A stretch of DNA of 64,000 bases from positions 5,208,001 through 5,272,000 of the forward strand of contig OZ059894.1 of assembly GCA_964057225.1 (NCBI GenBank). The letters are read 5' to 3'. Source of the stretch: Auanema rhodensis (taxonomy: Eukaryota > Nematoda > Chromadorea > Rhabditida > Rhabditidae). Of this stretch, positions 10,715 through 23,342 are shown piece after piece. The notes below the pieces were generated by a model, which ran no database searches, was not told the DNA's origin, and worked only from the letters and a program-made list of their open reading frames with translations. The position numbers and the translations under genes are program-made. Every line of letters begins with the position of its first letter. Positions within the stretch are counted from its first letter, which is position 1.

Positions 10715-13700
10715 ATTAAGTGAACACATGATGTGCACTTGGTATGTAACTCGCTTCACGTGAAAGATAAAGGGATGCGGTTTCCAAAAATAGATTCCCG
10801 ATGTCCATATTAGTCTAAAAACAAATTTTTATTGATATTGGTGGATGGTAACCATGACTTTCAAATTTACGTGTACTTCAATTTATGCTAATTAAGTGTA
10901 CACGTGATGTGCACTTGGTATGTAACTCGCTTCAAGTCAAAGATAAAGAGATGCGGTTTTCAAAATTAGATTTCGCATGTCCATATTAGTCTAAAAACAA
11001 ATTTTTATTGATATTGATGCATGGTAACCATGACTTTCAAATTTACGTGTACTTCAATTTATGCTAATTAAGTGTACACGTGATGTGCACTTGGTATGTA
11101 ACTCGCTTCACGTCAAAGATAAAGAGATGCGGTTTTCAAAATTAGATTCCCCATGTCCATATTAGTCTAAAAACAAATTTTTGTTGATATTGGTGCATGG
11201 TAACCATGACTTTGAAATTTACGTGAACTTTAATTTATGCTAATTAAGTGTACACATAATGTGCACTTGGTATGTAACTCGCTTCAAGTGAAAGATAAAG
11301 AGATGCGGTTTTCAAAATTAGATTCCTCATGTCCATATTGATATTGATGCATGGTAACCATGACTTTCAAATTTACGTGTACTTCAATTTATGCTAATTA
11401 AGTGTACACGTGATGTGCACTTGGTATGTAACTCGCTTCACGTCAAAGATAAAGAGATGCGGTTTTCAAAATTAGATTCCCCATGTCCATATTAGTCTAA
11501 AAACAAATTTTTGTTGATATTGGTGGATGGTAACCATGACTTTCAAATTTACGTGAACTTCAATTTATGCTAATTAAGTGTACACGTGATGTGCACTTGG
11601 TATGTAACTCGCTTCACGTCAAAGATAAAGAGATGCGGTTTTCAAAATTAGATTTCGCATGTCCATATTAGTCTAAAAACAAATTTTTATTGATATTGGT
11701 GCATGGTAACCATGACTTTAAAATTTACGTGAACTTTAATTTATGCTGATTAAGTGAACACATGATGTGCACTTGGTATGTAACTCGCTTCACGTGAAAG
11801 ATAAAGGGATGCGGTTTCCAAAAATAGATTCCCGATGTCCATATTAGTCTAAAAACAAATTTTTATTGATATTGGTGGATGGTAACCATGACTTTCAAAT
11901 TTACGTGTACTTCAATTTATGCTAATTAAGTGTACACGTGATGTGCACTTGGTATGTAACTCGCTTCAAGTCAAAGATAAAGAGATGCGGTTTTCAAAAT
12001 TAGATTTCGCATGTCCATATTAGTCTAAAAACAAATTTTTATTGATATTGATGCATGGTAACCATGACTTTCAAATTTACGTGTACTTCAATTTATGCTA
12101 ATTAAGTGTACACGTGATGTGCACTTGGTATGTAACTCGCTTCACGTCAAAGATAAAGAGATGCGGTTTTCAAAATTAGATTCCCCATGTCCATATTAGT
12201 CTAAAAACAAATTTTTGTTGATATTGGTGCATGGTAACCATGACTTTGAAATTTACGTGAACTTTAATTTATGCTAATTAAGTGTACACATAATGTGCAC
12301 TTGGTATGTAACTCGCTTCAAGTGAAAGATAAAGAGATGCGGTTTTCAAAATTAGATTTCGCATGTCCATATTAGTCTAAAAACAAATATTTATTGATAT
12401 TGGTACATGGTAACCATGACTTTAAAATTTACGTGAACTTTAATTTATGCTAATTAAGTGAACACATGATGTGCACTTGGTATGTAACTCGCTTCACGTG
12501 AAAGATAAAGAGATGCGGTTTTCAAAATTAGATTCCTCATGTCCATATTAGTCTAAAAACGAATTTTTATTGATATTGATGCATGGTAACCATGACTTTG
12601 AAATTTACGTGAACTTTAATTTATGCTTATTAAGTGTACACGTGATGTGCACTTGGTATGTAACTCGCTTCACGTGAAAGATAAAGGGATGCGGTTTTCA
12701 AAATTAGATTCCTCATGTCCATATTAGTCTAAAAACGAATTTTTATTGATATTGATGCATGGTAACCATGACTTTCAAATTTACGTGAACTTCAATTTAT
12801 GCTGATTAAGTGAACACATGATGTGCACTTGGTATGTAACTCGCTTCACGTGAAAGATAAAGGGATGCGGTTTCCAAAAATAGATTCCCGATGTCCATAT
12901 TAGTCTAAAAACAAATTTTTATTGATATTGGTGCATGGTAACCATGACTTTAAAATTTACGTGAACTTTAATTTATGCTAATTAAGTGTACACGTGATGT
13001 GCACTTGGTACGTAATTCGCTTCAAGTCAAAGATAAAGAGATGCGGTTTCCAAAATTAGATTTCCCATGTCCATATTAGTCTAAAAACAAATTTTTATTA
13101 ATATTGGTGCATGGTAACCATGACTTTAAAATTTACGTGAACTTCAATTTATGCTAATTAAGTGTACACGTGATGTGCACTTGGTACGTAATTCGCTTCA
13201 AGTCAAAGATAAAGAGATGCGGTTTCCAAAATTAGATTTCCCATGTCCATATTAGTCTAAAAACAAATTTTTATTAATATTGGTGCATGGTAACCATGAC
13301 TTTAAAATTTACGTGAACTTTAATTTATGCTAATTAAGTGTACACGTGATGTGCACTTGGTATGTAACTCGCTTCAAGTGAAAGATAAAGAGATGCGGTT
13401 TTCAAAATTAGATTTCGCATGTCCATATTAGTCTAAAAACAAATTTTTATTGATATTGGTGCATGGTAACCATGACTTTAAAATTTACGTGAACTTTAAT
13501 TTATGCTGATTAAGTGAACACATGATTTGCACTTGGTATGTAACTCGCTTCACGTGAAAGATAAAGAGATGCGGTTTTCAAAATTAGATTCCTCATGTCC
13601 ATTTTAGTCTAAAAACAAATTTTTGTTGATATTGGTGGATGGTAACCATGACTTTCAAATTTACGTGTACTTCAATTTATGCTAATTAAGTGTACACGTG

Positions 13701-14388
13701 ATGTGCACTTGGTATGTAACTCGCTTCAAGTCAAAGATAAAGAGATGCGGTTTTCAAAATTAGATTCCCCATGTCCATATTAGTCTAAAAACAAATTTTT
13801 GTTGATATTGGTGCATGGTAACCATGACTTTGAAATTTACGTGAACTTTAATTTATGCTAATTAAGTGTACACATGATGTGCACATGGTATGTAACTCGC
13901 TTCACGTCAAAGATAAAGAGATGCGGTTTTCAAAATTAGATTCCCGATGTCCATATTAGTCTAAAAACAAATTTTTGTTGATATTGGTGGATGGTAACCA
14001 TGACTTTCAAATTTACGTGAACTTCAATTTATGCTATTTAAGTGTACACGTGATGTGCACTTGGTACGTAATTCGCTTCAAGTCAAAGATAAAGAGATGC
14101 GGTTTTCAAAATTAGATTTCGCATGTCCATATTAGTCTAAAAACAAATTTTTATTGATATTGGTGCATGGTAACCATGACTTTAAAATTTACGTGAACTT
14201 TAATTTATGCTGATTAAGTGAACACATGATGTGCACTTGGTATGTAACTCGCTTCACGTGAAAGATAAAGAGATGCGGTTTTCAAAATTAGATTCCTCAT
14301 GTCCATATTAGTCTAAAAACGAATTTTTATTGATATTGATGCATGGTAACCATGACTTTGAAATTTACGTGAACTTTAATTTATGCTA
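10715..14388 (+). repeat. 27/28-monomer segmental duplicate, copy 1
   Basis: The monomer order here is repeated from 15621. The offset is 4,906 bp at the left (10715 to 15621, 12277 to 17183) and 4,730 bp at the right (13509 to 18239, 13861 to 18591), one monomer less. Shared rare markers are the 22-bp deletion, the cacatgatttgc monomer with cattttag (13509/18239), the double variant cacatgatgtgcacatgg (13861/18591) and the gctatttaag junction. A stretch near 12.9-13.4 kb is rearranged between copies. Confidence 0.85.
11243..11396 (+). repeat. Short 154-bp monomer with a 22-bp deletion (2 of 3)
   Basis: Same junction and same variant background (cacataatg, caagtg, cctcatg, then gatgcatgg, gtgtac) as the copy at 10033. 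It lies 1,210 bp downstream, i.e. six full monomers plus one short one. It was copied with its neighbours and did not arise independently. Confidence 0.95.
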
Positions 14389-15620
14389 ATTAAGTGTACA
14401 CATAATGTGCACTTGGTATGTAACTCGCTTCAAGTGAAAGATAAAGAGATGCGGTTTTCAAAATTAGATTCCCCATGTCCATATTAGTCTAAAAACAAAT
14501 TTTTATTAATATTGGTGCATGGTAACCATGACTTTGAAATTTACGTGAACTTTAATTTATGCTAATTAAGTGTACACATAATGTGCACTTGGTATGTAAC
14601 TCGCTTCAAGTGAAAGATAAAGAGATGCGGTTTTCAAAATTAGATTTCGCATGTCCATATTAGTCTAAAAACAAATTTTTATTGATATTGGTGCATGGTA
14701 ACCATGACTTTAAAATTTACGTGAACTTTAATTTATGCTAATTAAGTGAACACATGATGTGCACTTGGTATGTAACTCGCTTCACGTGAAAGATAAAGAG
14801 ATGCGGTTTTCAAAATTAGATTCCTCATGTCCATATTAGTCTAAAAACGAATTTTTATTGATATTGATGCATGGTAACCATGACTTTGAAATTTACGTGA
14901 ACTTTAATTTATGCTTATTAAGTGTACACGTGATGTGCACTTGGTATGTAACTCGCTTCACGTGAAAGATAAAGAGATGCGGTTTTCAAAATTAGATTTC
15001 GCATGTCCATATTAGTCTAAAAACAAATTTTTATTGATATTGATGCATGGTCACCATGACTTTCAAATTTACGTGTACTTCAATTTATGCTATTTAAGTG
15101 TACACGTGATGTGCACTTGGTATGTAACTCGCTTCACGTCAAAGATAAAGAGATGCGGTTTTCAAAATTAGATTCCCGATGTCCATATTAGTCTAAAAAC
15201 AAATTTTTGTTGATATTGGTGGATGGTAACCATGACTTTCAAATTTACGTGAACTTCAATTTATGCTAATTAAGTGTACACGTGATGTGCACTTGGTACG
15301 TAATTCGCTTCAAGTCAAAGATAAAGAGATGCGGTTTCCAAAATTAGATTTCCCATGTCCATATTAGTCTAAAAACAAATTTTTATTAATATTGGTGCAT
15401 GGTAACCATGACTTTAAAATTTACGTGAACTTTAATTTATGCTAATTAAGTGTACACGTGATGTGCACTTGGTATGTAACTCGCTTCAAGTGAAAGATAA
15501 AGAGATGCGGTTTTCAAAATTAGATTTCGCATGTCCATATTAGTCTAAAAACAAATTTTTATTAATATTGGTGCATGGTAACCATGACTTTAAAATTTAC
15601 GTGAACTTTAATTTATGCTG
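14389..15620 (+). repeat. Satellite linker between the 27/28-monomer copies
   Basis: Seven ordinary monomers. Those at 14565-15092 resemble 8625-9328, and 15093-15444 resemble 9329-9680, so this stretch is itself an older copy of the 8.6-9.7 kb region. It contains the only dyad-centre change noticed (catggtcaccatg near 15050). Confidence 0.75.
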
Positions 15621-18600
15621 ATTAAGTGAACACATGATGTGCACTTGGTATGTAACTCGCTTCACGTGAAAGATAAAGGGATGCGGTTTCCAAAAATAGA
15701 TTCCCGATGTCCATATTAGTCTAAAAACAAATTTTTATTGATATTGGTGGATGGTAACCATGACTTTCAAATTTACGTGTACTTCAATTTATGCTAATTA
15801 AGTGTACACGTGATGTGCACTTGGTATGTAACTCGCTTCAAGTCAAAGATAAAGAGATGCGGTTTTCAAAATTAGATTTCGCATGTCCATATTAGTCTAA
15901 AAACAAATTTTTATTGATATTGATGCATGGTAACCATGACTTTCAAATTTACGTGTACTTCAATTTATGCTAATTAAGTGTACACGTGATGTGCACTTGG
16001 TATGTAACTCGCTTCACGTCAAAGATAAAGAGATGCGGTTTTCAAAATTAGATTCCCCATGTCCATATTAGTCTAAAAACAAATTTTTGTTGATATTGGT
16101 GCATGGTAACCATGACTTTGAAATTTACGTGAACTTTAATTTATGCTTATTAAGTGTACACATAATGTGCACTTGGTATGTAACTCGCTTCAAGTGAAAG
16201 ATAAAGAGATGCGGTTTTCAAAATTAGATTCCTCATGTCCATATTGATATTGATGCATGGTAACCATGACTTTCAAATTTACGTGTACTTCAATTTATGC
16301 TAATTAAGTGTACACGTGATGTGCACTTGGTATGTAACTCGCTTCACGTCAAAGATAAAGAGATGCGGTTTTCAAAATTAGATTCCCCATGTCCATATTA
16401 GTCTAAAAACAAATTTTTGTTGATATTGGTGGATGGTAACCATGACTTTCAAATTTACGTGAACTTCAATTTATGCTAATTAAGTGTACACGTGATGTGC
16501 ACTTGGTATGTAACTCGCTTCACGTCAAAGATAAAGAGATGCGGTTTTCAAAATTAGATTTCGCATGTCCATATTAGTCTAAAAACAAATTTTTATTGAT
16601 ATTGGTGCATGGTAACCATGACTTTAAAATTTACGTGAACTTTAATTTATGCTGATTAAGTGAACACATGATGTGCACTTGGTATGTAACTCGCTTCACG
16701 TGAAAGATAAAGGGATGCGGTTTCCAAAAATAGATTCCCGATGTCCATATTAGTCTAAAAACAAATTTTTATTGATATTGGTGGATGGTAACCATGACTT
16801 TCAAATTTACGTGTACTTCAATTTATGCTAATTAAGTGTACACGTGATGTGCACTTGGTATGTAACTCGCTTCAAGTCAAAGATAAAGAGATGCGGTTTT
16901 CAAAATTAGATTTCGCATGTCCATATTAGTCTAAAAACAAATTTTTATTGATATTGATGCATGGTAACCATGACTTTCAAATTTACGTGTACTTCAATTT
17001 ATGCTAATTAAGTGTACACGTGATGTGCACTTGGTATGTAACTCGCTTCACGTCAAAGATAAAGAGATGCGGTTTCCAAAATTAGATTTCGCATGTCCAT
17101 ATTAGTCTAAAAACAAATTTTTATTGATATTGGTGCATGGTAACCATGACTTTAAAATTTACGTGAACTTTAATTTATGCTAATTAAGTGTACACATAAT
17201 GTGCACTTGGTATGTAACTCGCTTCAAGTGAAAGATAAAGAGATGCGGTTTTCAAAATTAGATTTCGCATGTCCATATTAGTCTAAAAACAAATTTTTAT
17301 TGATATTGGTGCATGGTAACCATGACTTTAAAATTTACGTGAACTTTAATTTATGCTAATTAAGTGAACACATGATGTGCACTTGGTATGTAACTCGCTT
17401 CACGTGAAAGATAAAGAGATGCGGTTTTCAAAATTAGATTCCTCATGTCCATATTAGTCTAAAAACGAATTTTTATTGATATTGATGCATGGTAACCATG
17501 ACTTTGAAATTTACGTGAACTTTAATTTATGCTTATTAAGTGTACACGTGATGTGCACTTGGTATGTAACTCGCTTCACGTGAAAGATAAAGGGATGCGG
17601 TTTTCAAAATTAGATTCCTCATGTCCATATTAGTCTAAAAACGAATTTTTATTGATATTGATGCATGGTAACCATGACTTTCAAATTTACGTGAACTTCA
17701 ATTTATGCTGATTAAGTGAACACATGATGTGCACTTGGTATGTAACTCGCTTCACGTGAAAGATAAAGGGATGCGGTTTCCAAAAATAGATTCCCGATGT
17801 CCATATTAGTCTAAAAACAAATTTTTATTGATATTGGTGGATGGTAACCATGACTTTCAAATTTACGTGTACTTCAATTTATGCTAATTAAGTGTACACG
17901 TGATGTGCACTTGGTATGTAACTCGCTTCACGTCAAAGATAAAGAGATGCGGTTTTCAAAATTAGATTCCCGATGTCCATATTAGTCTAAAAACAAATTT
18001 TTGTTGATATTGGTGGATGGTAACCATGACTTTCAAATTTACGTGAACTTCAATTTATGCTAATTAAGTGTACACGTGATGTGCACTTGGTACGTAATTC
18101 GCTTCAAGTCAAAGATAAAGAGATGCGGTTTCCAAAATTAGATTTCGCATGTCCATATTAGTCTAAAAACAAATTTTTATTGATATTGGTGCATGGTAAC
18201 CATGACTTTAAAATTTACGTGAACTTTAATTTATGCTGATTAAGTGAACACATGATTTGCACTTGGTATGTAACTCGCTTCACGTGAAAGATAAAGAGAT
18301 GCGGTTTTCAAAATTAGATTCCTCATGTCCATTTTAGTCTAAAAACAAATTTTTGTTGATATTGGTGGATGGTAACCATGACTTTCAAATTTACGTGTAC
18401 TTCAATTTATGCTAATTAAGTGTACACGTGATGTGCACTTGGTATGTAACTCGCTTCAAGTCAAAGATAAAGAGATGCGGTTTTCAAAATTAGATTCCCC
18501 ATGTCCATATTAGTCTAAAAACAAATTTTTGTTGATATTGGTGCATGGTAACCATGACTTTGAAATTTACGTGAACTTTAATTTATGCTAATTAAGTGTA

Positions 18601-19118
18601 CACATGATGTGCACATGGTATGTAACTCGCTTCACGTCAAAGATAAAGAGATGCGGTTTTCAAAATTAGATTCCCGATGTCCATATTAGTCTAAAAACAA
18701 ATTTTTGTTGATATTGGTGGATGGTAACCATGACTTTCAAATTTACGTGAACTTCAATTTATGCTATTTAAGTGTACACGTGATGTGCACTTGGTACGTA
18801 ATTCGCTTCAAGTCAAAGATAAAGAGATGCGGTTTTCAAAATTAGATTTCGCATGTCCATATTAGTCTAAAAACAAATTTTTATTGATATTGGTGCATGG
18901 TAACCATGACTTTAAAATTTACGTGAACTTTAATTTATGCTGATTAAGTGAACACATGATGTGCACTTGGTATGTAACTCGCTTCACGTGAAAGATAAAG
19001 AGATGCGGTTTTCAAAATTAGATTCCTCATGTCCATATTAGTCTAAAAACGAATTTTTATTGATATTGATGCATGGTAACCATGACTTTGAAATTTACGT
19101 GAACTTTAATTTATGCTT
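15621..19118 (+). repeat. 27/28-monomer segmental duplicate, copy 2
   Basis: This is the partner of 10715..14388, with the same order of variant monomers including the third 22-bp-deleted monomer. The net offset drops by 176 bp between about 12.9 and 13.5 kb, so one monomer was gained or lost there after or during copying. Identity stops at 14389/19119, where the monomer types differ (cacataatg versus the ggttgcc type). Confidence 0.85.
16149..16302 (+). repeat. Short 154-bp monomer with a 22-bp deletion (3 of 3)
   Basis: Same deletion junction as the other two. It lies 4,906 bp beyond the second (27 full monomers plus one short one), inside the large duplicate that copied the 10.7-14.4 kb block. 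It begins with gcttattaag, where the earlier copies have gctaattaag. Confidence 0.95.
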
Positions 19119-20305
19119 ATTAAGTGTACACGTGATGTGCACTTGGTATGTAACTCGCTTCACGTGAAAGATAAAGGGATGCGGTTGCCAAAATTAGATT
19201 CCTCATGTCCATATTAGTCTAAAAACAAATTTTTGTTGATATTGGTGGATGGTAACCATGACTTTCAAATTTACGTGTACTTCAATTTATGCTAATTAAG
19301 TGTACACGTGATGTGCACTTGGTATGTAACTCGCTTCACGTCAAAGATAAAGAGATGCGGTTTTCAAAATTAGATTCCCGATGTCCATATTAGTCTAAAA
19401 ACAAATTTTTATTGATATTGGTGCATGGTAACCATGACTTTAAAATTTACGTGAACTTTAATTTATGCTAATTAAGTGTACACGTGATGTGCACTTGGTA
19501 TGTAACTCGCTTCACGTGAAAGATGAAGAGATGCGGTTTTCAAAATTAGATTTCGCATGTCCATATTAGTCTAAAAACAAATTTTTATTGATATTGGTGC
19601 ATGGTAACCATGACTTTAAAATTTACGTGAACTTTAATTTATGCTGATTAAGTGAACACATGATGTGCACTTGGTATGTAACTCGCTTCACGTGAAAGAT
19701 GAAGAGATGCGGTTTTCAAAATTAGATTCCCCATGTCCATATTAGTCTAAAAACAAATTTTTGTTGATATTGGTGGATGGTAACCATGACTTTCAAATTT
19801 ACGTGAACTTTAATTTATGCTAATTAAGTGTACACGTGATGTGCACTTGGTATGTAACTCGCTTCAAGTGAAAGATAAAGAGATGCGGTTTTCAAAATTA
19901 GATTTCGCATGTCCATATTAGTCTAAAAACAAATTTTCATTGATATTGGTGCATGGTAACCATGACTTTCAAATTTACGTGAACTTCAATTTATGCTAAT
20001 TAAGTGTACACGTGATGTGCACTTGGTATGTAACTCGCTTCAAGTCAAAGATAAAGAGATGCGGTTTTCAAAATTAGATTTCGCATGTCCATATTAGTCT
20101 AAAAACAAATTTTTATTGATATTGATGCATGGTAACCATGACTTTCAAATTTACGTGTACTTCAATTTATGCTAATTAAGTGTACACGTGATGTGCACTT
20201 GGTATGTAACTCGCTTCACGTCAAAGATAAAGAGATGCGGTTTTCAAAATTAGATTTCGCATGTCCATATTAGTCTAAAAACAAATTTTTATTGATATTG
20301 GTGCA
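18943..20305 (+). repeat. Eight-monomer tandem duplicate, copy 1
   Basis: This matches the sequence 1,408 bp downstream (exactly 8 monomers). Shared rare variants are ggttgccaaa (19183/20591) and aaattttcat (19931/21339), the latter seen nowhere else in the window. I saw no difference between the copies by eye, which suggests a recent event. Confidence 0.88.
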
Positions 20306-20350
20306 TGGTAACCATGACTTTAAAATTTACGTGAACTTTAATTTATGCTG

Positions 20351-21713
20351 ATTAAGTGAACACATGATGTGCACTTGGTATGTAACTCGCTTCACGTGAA
20401 AGATAAAGAGATGCGGTTTTCAAAATTAGATTCCTCATGTCCATATTAGTCTAAAAACGAATTTTTATTGATATTGATGCATGGTAACCATGACTTTGAA
20501 ATTTACGTGAACTTTAATTTATGCTTATTAAGTGTACACGTGATGTGCACTTGGTATGTAACTCGCTTCACGTGAAAGATAAAGGGATGCGGTTGCCAAA
20601 ATTAGATTCCTCATGTCCATATTAGTCTAAAAACAAATTTTTGTTGATATTGGTGGATGGTAACCATGACTTTCAAATTTACGTGTACTTCAATTTATGC
20701 TAATTAAGTGTACACGTGATGTGCACTTGGTATGTAACTCGCTTCACGTCAAAGATAAAGAGATGCGGTTTTCAAAATTAGATTCCCGATGTCCATATTA
20801 GTCTAAAAACAAATTTTTATTGATATTGGTGCATGGTAACCATGACTTTAAAATTTACGTGAACTTTAATTTATGCTAATTAAGTGTACACGTGATGTGC
20901 ACTTGGTATGTAACTCGCTTCACGTGAAAGATGAAGAGATGCGGTTTTCAAAATTAGATTTCGCATGTCCATATTAGTCTAAAAACAAATTTTTATTGAT
21001 ATTGGTGCATGGTAACCATGACTTTAAAATTTACGTGAACTTTAATTTATGCTGATTAAGTGAACACATGATGTGCACTTGGTATGTAACTCGCTTCACG
21101 TGAAAGATGAAGAGATGCGGTTTTCAAAATTAGATTCCCCATGTCCATATTAGTCTAAAAACAAATTTTTGTTGATATTGGTGGATGGTAACCATGACTT
21201 TCAAATTTACGTGAACTTTAATTTATGCTAATTAAGTGTACACGTGATGTGCACTTGGTATGTAACTCGCTTCAAGTGAAAGATAAAGAGATGCGGTTTT
21301 CAAAATTAGATTTCGCATGTCCATATTAGTCTAAAAACAAATTTTCATTGATATTGGTGCATGGTAACCATGACTTTCAAATTTACGTGAACTTCAATTT
21401 ATGCTAATTAAGTGTACACGTGATGTGCACTTGGTATGTAACTCGCTTCAAGTCAAAGATAAAGAGATGCGGTTTTCAAAATTAGATTTCGCATGTCCAT
21501 ATTAGTCTAAAAACAAATTTTTATTGATATTGATGCATGGTAACCATGACTTTCAAATTTACGTGTACTTCAATTTATGCTAATTAAGTGTACACGTGAT
21601 GTGCACTTGGTATGTAACTCGCTTCACGTCAAAGATAAAGAGATGCGGTTTTCAAAATTAGATTTCGCATGTCCATATTAGTCTAAAAACAAATTTTTAT
21701 TGATATTGATGCA
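20351..21713 (+). repeat. Eight-monomer tandem duplicate, copy 2
   Basis: This is the partner of 18943..20305 at +1,408 bp. The right edge lies within one monomer, where the first copy continues ttggtgcatgg and the second ttgatgcatgg. The exchange point is therefore inside a monomer and not at a monomer boundary. Confidence 0.88.
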
Positions 21714-23342
21714 TGGTAACCATGACTTTCAAATTTACGTGAACTTCAATTTATGCTAATTAAGTGTACACGTGATGTGCACTTGGTATGTAACTCGCTT
21801 CACGTGAAAGATAAAGAGATGCGGTTTTCAAAATTAGATTCCCGATGTCCATATTAGTCTAAAAACAAATTTTTGTTGATATTGGTGGATGGTAACCATG
21901 ACTTTCAAATTTACGTGAACTTCAATTTATGCTAATTAAGTGTACACGTGATTTGCACTTGGTACGTAATTCGCTTCAAGTCAAAGATAAAGAGATGCGG
22001 TTTCCAAAATTAGATTTCCCATGTCCATATTAGTCTAAAAACAAATTTTTATTAATATTGGTGCATGGTAACCAAGACTTTAAAATTTACGTGAACTTTA
22101 ATTTATGCTAATTAAGTGTACACGTGATGTGCACTTGGTATGTAACTCGCTTCAAGTGAAAGATAAAGAGATGCGGTTTTCAAAATTAGATTCCCGATGT
22201 CCATATTAGTCTAAAAACAAATTTTTGTTGATATTGGTGGATGGTAACCATGACTTTCAAATTTACGTGAACTTCAATTTATGCTAATTAAGTGTACACG
22301 TGATGTGCACTTGGTACGTAATTCGCTTCAAGTCAAAGATAAAGAGATGCGGTTTCCAAAATTAGATTTCCCATGTCCATATTAGTCTAAAAACAAATTT
22401 TTATTAATATTGGTGCATGGTAACCATGACTTTAAAATTTACGTGAACTTTAATTTATGCTGATTAAGTGAACACATGATGTGCACTTGGTATGTAACTC
22501 GCTTCACGTGAAAGATAAAGGGATGCGGTTTCCAAAAATAGATTCCCGATGTCCATATTAGTCTAAAAACAAATTTTTATTGATATTGGTGGATGGTAAC
22601 CATGACTTTCAAATTTACGTGTACTTCAATTTATGCTAATTAAGTGTACACGTGATGTGCACTTGGTATGTAACTCGCTTCAAGTCAAAGATAAAGAGAT
22701 GCGGTTTTCAAAATTAGATTTCGCATGTCCATATTAGTCTAAAAACAAATTTTTATTGATATTGATGCATGGTAACCATGACTTTCAAATTTACGTGTAC
22801 TTCAATTTATGCTAATTAAGTGTACACGTGATGTGCACTTGGTATGTAACTCGCTTCACGTCAAAGATAAAGAGATGCGGTTTTCAAAATTAGATTTCGC
22901 ATGTCCATATTAGTCTAAAAACAAATTTTTATTGATATTGATGCATGGTAACCATGACTTTCAAATTTACGTGTACTTCAATTTATGCTAATTAAGTGTA
23001 CACGTGATGTGCACTTGGTATGTAACTCGCTTCACGTCAAAGATAAAGAGATGCGGTTTTCAAAATTAGATTCCCCATGTCCATATTAGTCTAAAAACAA
23101 ATTTTTGTTGATATTGGTGCATGGTAACCATGACTTTGAAATTTACGTGAACTTTAATTTATGCTAATTAAGTGTACACATAATGTGCACTTGGTATGTA
23201 ACTCGCTTCAAGTGAAAGATAAAGAGATGCGGTTTTCAAAATTAGATTTCGCATGTCCATATTAGTCTAAAAACAAATTTTTATTGATATTGGTGCATGG
23301 TAACCATGACTTTAAAATTTACGTGAACTTTAATTTATGCTA
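21714..23342 (+). repeat. Satellite stretch related to the 9.3-12.3 kb units
   Basis: About nine ordinary monomers. A tacgtaattc/tttccaaaa/attaat monomer appears twice (around 21937 and 22289). The caaaaatag opening monomer returns near 22465, followed by the same caagtc and cacgtc types as in the 9.7-12.3 kb unit. The arm change accaagact occurs near 22073. Nothing non-satellite is present. Confidence 0.8.

Larger units (their letters stand above)
9681..12276 (+). repeat. Three tandem copies of a roughly 6-monomer higher-order unit
   Basis: Each copy opens with a distinctive monomer (gaacacatg, ataaaggg, tttccaaaaatagattcccg) at 9681, 10715 and 11749. The spacing is 1,034 bp both times, meaning five 176-bp monomers plus one 154-bp monomer. 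The copies are not simple duplicates. Copy 2 gains a caagtc/tcgcatg monomer (10891) and loses one through fusion at 11573. The short monomers are therefore seven monomers apart while the opening monomers are six apart. The third copy lacks the short monomer. The same series recurs at 15621..16830. Confidence 0.85.
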
